Shown: positions 59,301 to 64,000 of the stretch, piece after piece
Position numbering within the stretch: the first letter of the stretch is position 1
How the letters are laid out: the number at the start of each line of letters is the position of its first letter
Assembly: GCA_037975125.1 (NCBI GenBank)
Contig: CM075856.1
Coordinates: 2,178,825-2,242,824 of the forward strand
Length of the DNA stretch: 64,000 nt
Direction: 5' to 3'
Source of the DNA: Latrodectus hesperus
Taxonomy: Eukaryota > Arthropoda > Arachnida > Araneae > Theridiidae
Notes under the pieces: generated by a model
Told to the model about the DNA's origin: nothing
Seen by the model: only the letters and a program-made list of their open reading frames with translations
Database searches by the model: none
Program-made: the position numbers and the translations under genes

Positions 59301-60748
59301 AGGAAAAAGTTAATGCCCTCCGTAGTTCCTATAAAAGAGAAAAATCAATGAATCGAAAAACAGTGGTGTAATCACTGAAGGATATATATGTGTGCCGACT
59401 TTATAGTACTTTGAATATTTATCATTTCTGGACAAAACTGCAATTCCACATGTTGAAGTATCTTTCATGAATTTTGACACAAGTTTTGTTGAGAATGGTG
59501 ATGAAATAAGTTAAATAATTTATTTTGTAAAATCATTCTCGATCTGAATGAATATATATAATTACTCATTTATCGTAAAATTTAACTACAAAATTTTATA
59601 ATAAGCTTTATTGGAAAACAATATATTTTTTATTTCAGAATGCTTACAAATCTTCAAAATAAACATTTTAAAATTTTAATTTTCTATATTTTTAAACATT
59701 AAGTTTAAGCAATAAAGATATTAGTTGTGATTATCCTGTTGTTTTCTTTAAATATTCTCTATGCAATTAAATAATAAAATTAAAAATAATAAATTGATTA
59801 ATAATAATAAAAGAAAATTAAATTTGTGCTTAATTACTTTCTACCCCCTTTAAATGATCCAGCAGAAAAATCCTATCGTGTGTGGTGAGCTTTAGATATT
59901 TTGTTTCAAACTTCCATTTGTTTTTGGTCACCAAAAATTTTTTTTATGTGAAATGTTTTGTAAACAAAATATGGCTTTAAACTATTTTATTTAAGAGTAA
60001 TGAATTGATAGAAATATCAAGTTAGATAAACTGAATGTTTTTGATTTTATATTATTAAGATTTTTTTTTTAAAAAATATTTTCTCCAATTGTTTTTTTTA
60101 TTTGTTGTCTGAGGCTTGCTTCAACTGCTCATTTATTTATAGATAAGTATTTATGCATTTATAAAATGAGTTATAAATGATTATTATTTGGGAAATTTAA
60201 ATTTATATTTGTCTTGTTAGGAAGTCATGGTAGACTAATTTCATAACATCAGCATTATTGTGAATAAAAGTGGATCAAGGTCAAGCAAATCTTTTGTAAA
60301 AATAATATACAATAATCTTTTGCTATAGATATTCTTGTTATCTCGATATTATGATTAAAAAACAAAATTAGGTTCTTATATTTCATATTAAATATTCGTA
60401 TATTTCATATTCTTATATTTCCTATTTATATTAAATGCAAGATTCTTATATTTCATATTTAAATAGCTATAATATTATTAAACTAATATATTATAGCTTT
60501 AAATAGCTATAATATTATTCTTTTACATAATTTATCTATTCTGAGTAATATCTTATTTGTTCAGTAAATGAAGCTTTTAATTTGTATATGTACTTTCTGA
60601 TTTTTTCTCCCTTGTATGAGCTATGTAAAATAATCATAATTTTATATTTTGATATAGGTATTTTGGGAAAAACGTCTTCAAGGCATATATGCTTGTGATA
60701 GCAAAGGGAAAGTTATTGAAACATTTGAACTTCCCTCCAAAATTAAAG
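56100..60748 (+). CDS. MBD2/3: MBD2/3 homologue (methyl-CpG-binding-domain family, NuRD subunit), two exons visible, partial
   Basis: Exon one ends at 56,306 (donor GTTAGT) and exon two is 60,658-60,748. The spliced product reads LPIRQTASIFKQSVTVVRNP ... CPEKPKQ joined to VFWEKRLQGIYACDSKGKVI ETFELPSKIK. PIRQTASIFKQ and Q-(L/V)FWEKRLQG are signature sequences of MBD2 and MBD3, with the intron at the same place (after the Gln) as in vertebrates. The family recruits the NuRD deacetylase-remodelling complex. The N-terminal methyl-CpG-binding domain and the C-terminal coiled coil are not visible in this window. The start of the first exon is uncertain because an in-frame TGA lies at 56,091-56,093. 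Confidence 0.88.
56307..57607 (+). other. MBD2/3 intron, first part
   Basis: AT-rich with no recognisable repeats. A degenerate match to SINE-like sequence was not found. Confidence 0.5.
57621..58020 (+). mobile_element. SINE of possible 5S-rRNA ancestry, 400 bp, 13-bp target-site duplication
   Basis: Flanked by a perfect CAACTAAACTTAA (57,608-57,620 and 58,021-58,033). It ends in a (CAA)n tail. Much richer in G and C than its surroundings, so it looks recent. Near the 5' end AAGCTCAGCAAAGTG (57,662) and GTGGTTGGGAGGGTGACCAC (57,698) are spaced and composed like box A (AAGCTAAGCAGGGT) and box C (GGATGGGAGACCGCC) of 5S rRNA, which suggests a 5S-derived (SINE3-like) promoter; this is inference. 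The 75-codon minus-strand frame is incidental. Confidence 0.82.
58034..58827 (+). other. MBD2/3 intron between SINE and Harbinger-type element
   Basis: AT-rich, nothing recognised. Confidence 0.5.
58831..59891 (+). mobile_element. PIF/Harbinger-type DNA transposon carrying a broken MADF-domain gene
   Basis: Terminal inverted repeats of 26 bp (58,831-58,856 and 59,866-59,891), starting AGCCCGCCACACACGATAGG, with two mismatches. They are flanked by a TTA duplication (58,828-58,830 and 59,892-59,894), the 3-bp target of the PIF/Harbinger superfamily. Total 1,061 bp, with no DDE transposase, so nonautonomous. Inside is a MADF-like coding remnant. Harbinger elements normally carry a second, Myb/SANT-like DNA-binding gene, and MADF is a related fold. 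The remnant is therefore probably that accessory gene and not captured host sequence. Confidence 0.88.
59131..59514 (+). pseudogene. MADF-domain protein remnant inside the Harbinger-type element
   Basis: It reads MSMKQILQEFIEVY, stop, DEPCLWQIMSVDYTNKIKRK, LAYEKLLEIYEKIDEKASIN and EVKEKVNALRSSYKREKS. After a frameshift it reads VPTL, stop, YFEYLSFLDKTAIPHVEVSF and a terminal TAA. FIE-x-Y, CLW, Y-x-(N)KI-KR-x-AYEKL and V-x-x-LR-x-x-Y-x-(R/K)E are the MADF helices; the later YFEYLSFL is the usual segment after the domain. Two internal stops and one frameshift make it nonfunctional. The open part is 59,186-59,371. MADF proteins bind DNA; any role in transposition is inferred. Confidence 0.85.
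59895..60657 (+). other. MBD2/3 intron, last part, with a short duplicated AT block
   Basis: Between 60,373 and 60,519 TTCTTATATTTCATATT occurs twice (60,373 and 60,443) and AAATAGCTATAATATTATT twice (60,461 and 60,501). An inverted copy between the latter could form a stem. Local slippage duplication is the simplest reading. Confidence 0.6.
60658..60748 (+). CDS. MBD2/3: MBD2/3 exon (FWEKRLQG motif)
   Basis: 91 bases between TTGATATAG and GTTAAA. VFWEKRLQGIYACDSKGKVI ETFELPSKIK plus the first base of a Gly codon, matching the vertebrate LFWEKRLQGL... ELPKGLQG exon in borders and phase. Too short for an ORF scan. Confidence 0.92.
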
Positions 60749-61147
60749 GTTAAAATCTTTTCATCAAATATCACTTTATGTATTATTATTGTATTTTTAT
60801 TTATTTAATTATTGATGTAGATTTATTTGTCAAATTTAGGAATATTTTCTGAAAGAAAAAAGGTAATATTAATTTAATTTCAAGTATATCAGAATAAAAT
60901 ATGTTAAAAAAAGTTTTTACAAAATCTTATTTAGGATTATTATGTACTTGATACTAATTTTCTCTTTGTTTTCCTAAGTTACTCTGTTTATGCAGGATTT
61001 CATTTTAATTCAGAGGTTGACAGATATTTCTCTGATTTATTTTCTTCTTCTAAATATTCTTCTAAATTTTGATTTGGTTTCTTTTTCTAATTTTTATTAT
61101 TTATAAATTATGTTTTAAAAAATGGATAATTTTCTTTATTGCTTTAA

Positions 61148-61149
<2 letters not shown>

Positions 61150-61215
<66 letters not shown>
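61150..61215. repeat. (TA)n microsatellite
   Basis: About 33 uninterrupted TA units. Confidence 0.95.
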
Positions 61216-61218
<3 letters not shown>

Positions 61219-62242
61219 AAATTTTTTATTTTACATTGTGTATATTTGAACCTATAAAATGGAACTTTAAAATAAAAATAGATAGTATTTGATGCAAGTA
61301 AAATGTAAGATGATGGGTACCAAATCTTTATAGAAATTCATTGCATTTGTTTACTCAATTAGTCATTATTATTTACTTTTATTTTTCAATGTAAAATTTT
61401 ATATTTAGAAATTTATTTCTAAATATGAAATTCATTTTTAAATTTAAAATTTGTTTCTAAATCAAAAATAAAATTTATTTCTAAATGTAAAATTTTGTTG
61501 AATGATGGAAGATGGATATTAGGCATTTGCCTTCTGTTTGCACATATATCTGGATAGATGCTTGGTATTTTTTTTTTGTGTTTCTTTCCTTGAAACAAGA
61601 AAAATTTGCATATTATCTATGAAAACGTTTTTTAAAGGCAATTTATGTGGAAATTAAAATGCCTTACAACAACATTTGACTATTAGGCTTTTCTTTATTG
61701 GGTGTCAATTATTGTTAACTTTTTTTAATGTGAAATTTTCAAAATGTAAACAAATAATGTTATTACTGTCAGTAAAATATGTAACACTATTATTCAACAG
61801 TGGTTAAAATTTAAAAAAATACATACTGGAATTTCATAATTAAAGCAATAAATTGTTATTGGAAGCATATGTAATTAATATTAAAAAATCTTAGTAATTT
61901 TTGGTTTAAACCATGGGGTTTTTAATTGGTAGGTTCAATATCTTTAGTGAAATAAAAAAGTAATAAAGTTTAAAAATAATAGACTTTATTGTAAAATTCA
62001 TCTTGAAAATTTGAAAAATTCCATGATGTAATGCTTAAACTGTAAAAGAAATAATTATCCGAAAAATATATGAACATGAGCCATGAGTAAACTAGCTAAA
62101 AATAATTTAATATTAAGCTGATTTATTGTAGGATTAGATCTAACAAATTAAAAAATATGTATTTTTTTCTATCAAAATTATTAAAAATTCTGTATAAAAA
62201 GTAATATTAATATTTATAATTTTGTTATGTCGTTTTATAAAA

Positions 62243-62245
<3 letters not shown>

Positions 62246-62302
<57 letters not shown>
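62246..62302. repeat. (TA)n microsatellite
   Basis: About 28 uninterrupted TA units. Confidence 0.95.
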
Positions 62303-62305
<3 letters not shown>

Positions 62306-63724
62306 CATATACATATAATATTAGAACTATTATTCAGAGCAGCAACACTGTGCTGTGACACTTAAAGTGTGACATCAAATTTTAGAAGTATAAATAGTAA
62401 AATTTATCCTATTTTATAGTATATATGTATATATTAAATACTAAAAAGAGTTTTTTATTATGAGTTAAGTAATAAACATACTAAGTTTTTTTTAGAAGTA
62501 TCATATTATTCCATTTTAAATTCAAAATTATTATCCTAAACTATTTTACACTGTGTATTATGGGTATGTAAATAACTTCTTAACTTATCTTTTTCTTTGT
62601 GCGCCATGACAAAAACAGTTTGCGAATTACTGATCCGGAAGATATATGTAATAAATAAGAGATATTATAATAAGTTAATGATTAATTTTATTGATTAAAT
62701 ACTTTTTTAATATAATTTGATAATATTTTCTTTATAACATTAAGCTTTAGCTTAAAGTTGTAGAAATTTTATTTTATGACAGTTAAAATGAATTTTCAAT
62801 GTATGTCATATCAAAAACTGATTTTCCAGATCATAAATCCTACCTTACCAATTCCAGAATAATTCACCTGTTTATTAGGAACATTAACACTATATATTTT
62901 TTTCATTTTCATCATTACTGACCTAAATTTGGACACTGAAGTTATTATAGTTTGCCTAAAATAAAAATGTTTTATTGAAAATTAAAATGTAACAAATCTC
63001 ATTTTTTTGGATCTTATTTATGGCAGACAAACTAAGAGATTTTTCACAATTTATAAGAAAGTTGCCTTTCAGAATATGGATTCGGAAAGATGGATTTATT
63101 CAGAATTTACTTCTGAACTGAACGAAATAAATTATAAAATGATGCAATAACTTTTAATTTACACCTCTTGAGAATATTTAATTTATCAACATACTTTATT
63201 AAAGTATTTATTAAGGCAAAACTTTTTGTAAAATTTTTATATAAAAATATTTTTTTCAAAAATAAAAAAAAAAATTTTAATGTTTAAATGAAGGAAAATT
63301 TGTTATCTATATAGTAAAGGATGCTACATGCAATTTATTTGATTTTAGTAGGTAAATCCCAATCTCCATTATGATTTTATTTTTTAATATAACTGGGTGT
63401 GCAGAAATTATAATTTTATTTCAAATAGTTAGTGTTGGACATTTTAAATAATACATAATTTCCTGTAATTTTTAAGTGTATATTCTTTACATATTTCCTC
63501 TATTTAATCTTTATCCAAATTTCTGTTTCATATTTCAAAGTCAACTAATTGTAATTAACATAAAACTAAAGAGAGTTATGAGGGAAAGCAACTATACAGA
63601 AACCTCTGGATTCTATCTAATAGCCATATTTCAATTCAACATCATAAAAATTGGGCCCAATTAGGAAATAAAACCAGTTTATCACTCTTATGAAATGTAA
63701 ACCATTTCTCATCAACACAAAGTA

Positions 63725-64000
63725 TATTTTCAGTGGATCCTATTCCATGTTAAGATGTATGGAAATGAATTGGTTGACACACTTGCAAAGAAGGGAATAG
63801 ACTATCCTGTCTTTTTCATCTCAGAGCTCACATATTTAGAGTTATTCTTGAGACAAGAGGCCCAGAAAAATAATTAGTACCTCTACCTCACAACTGGTAT
63901 AAAGGCAAAAGACTAGGGCTTTTTCCCTTGTTACAAGCAAACCAATACATGTCTGTTCTGACTTGCCAGTGGGTGCTTGAAAGGTTTCACATATTCCAGG
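63725..64000 (+). pseudogene. RNase H end of a non-LTR retrotransposon, decayed and cut by window end
   Basis: The frame from 63,725 reads YFQWILFHVKMYGNELVDTL then AKKGIDYPVFFISELTYLEL before TAG at 63,875. QW-x3-HV-x3-GNE-x2-D-x-LAKKG is the last RNase H motif of LINE polyproteins. Beyond the stop, frame-shifted matches (WYKGKRLGLFPLL and VLTCQWVL) follow the usual order, so the element continues past 64,000. It is distinct from the tails at 1-394 and 32,038. Confidence 0.8.

Larger units (their letters stand above)
60749..63724 (+). other. Presumed MBD2/3 intron, AT-rich
   Basis: The next MBD2/3 exon (a VGPG-type start is expected after the split Gly) was not seen. It holds (TA)n runs at 61,150-61,215 and 62,246-62,302. 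The open frame at 61,069 is the translated microsatellite. Confidence 0.45.

Noticed and set aside
61069..61257. 62-codon frame with an Ile-Tyr repeat
   Set aside because: Translation of a (TA)n microsatellite.
62600..62665. Short segment reading NSLRITDPEDICNK, reminiscent of the VTDEDIR part of the MBD2/3 C-terminus
   Set aside because: Only a few residues agree, a stop follows at once, there is no good donor, and the intervening family segment is missing.

Overview
The window is AT-rich nuclear DNA from an animal, most likely a spider. There are no bacterial operons, rRNA genes or CRISPR arrays. The host genes are split by AT-rich introns with GT/AG borders. The arthropod, probably araneid, assignment is inference: it rests on the tRNA-derived SINE families, the Tc1, mariner, Harbinger and gypsy content and the divergence of the host proteins. 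It was not tested by a search.

Layout. Positions 1-400 hold the 3' coding tail of a non-LTR retrotransposon. From 1,912 to 24,985 (+) lie ten exons of the LRRC49 orthologue, a subunit of the tubulin polyglutamylase complex. Its first leucine-rich-repeat exons lie before the window, and its poly(A) signal is at 25,243. From 25.3 to 37.5 kb there are no host exons I can support. This stretch holds two young tRNA-derived SINEs with perfect target-site duplications, a tRNA-Ser-like SINE, a decayed Tc1-like transposase, a LINE 3' end and a decayed mariner transposase. From 37,557 to 44,099 there is a complete, young gypsy-type LTR retrotransposon: near-identical LTRs, a CTTC duplication and one open 1,496-codon gag-pol frame. 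From 44,363 to 52,128 (-) lies the ribosomal protein eS17 gene in four exons, the first being the ATG alone. Its 6.15-kb last intron holds a Tc1-like element with long terminal inverted repeats and a 5'-truncated LINE with a 12-bp duplication. From about 56,100 to 60,748 (+) lie two exons of an MBD2/3 (NuRD subunit) gene. Its methyl-CpG-binding-domain exon was not found, and its C-terminal exons presumably lie past the window. Between these two exons sit a SINE of possible 5S-rRNA ancestry with a 13-bp duplication and a Harbinger-type element (TTA duplication, 26-bp inverted repeats) carrying a broken MADF-domain gene. The last 280 bases hold another retrotransposon RNase H tail.

The host genes are unrelated housekeeping genes (cilia and microtubule modification, translation, chromatin) and show no functional cluster. 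Most other recognisable structure is transposable elements of at least six kinds. Several could be bounded to the base by their target-site duplications. No wholly new biological system was identified. The most interesting items are the MADF-carrying Harbinger element, the 5S-like SINE, the young gypsy element with its altered zinc knuckle and unusual ORF ends, and the eS17 gene structure.
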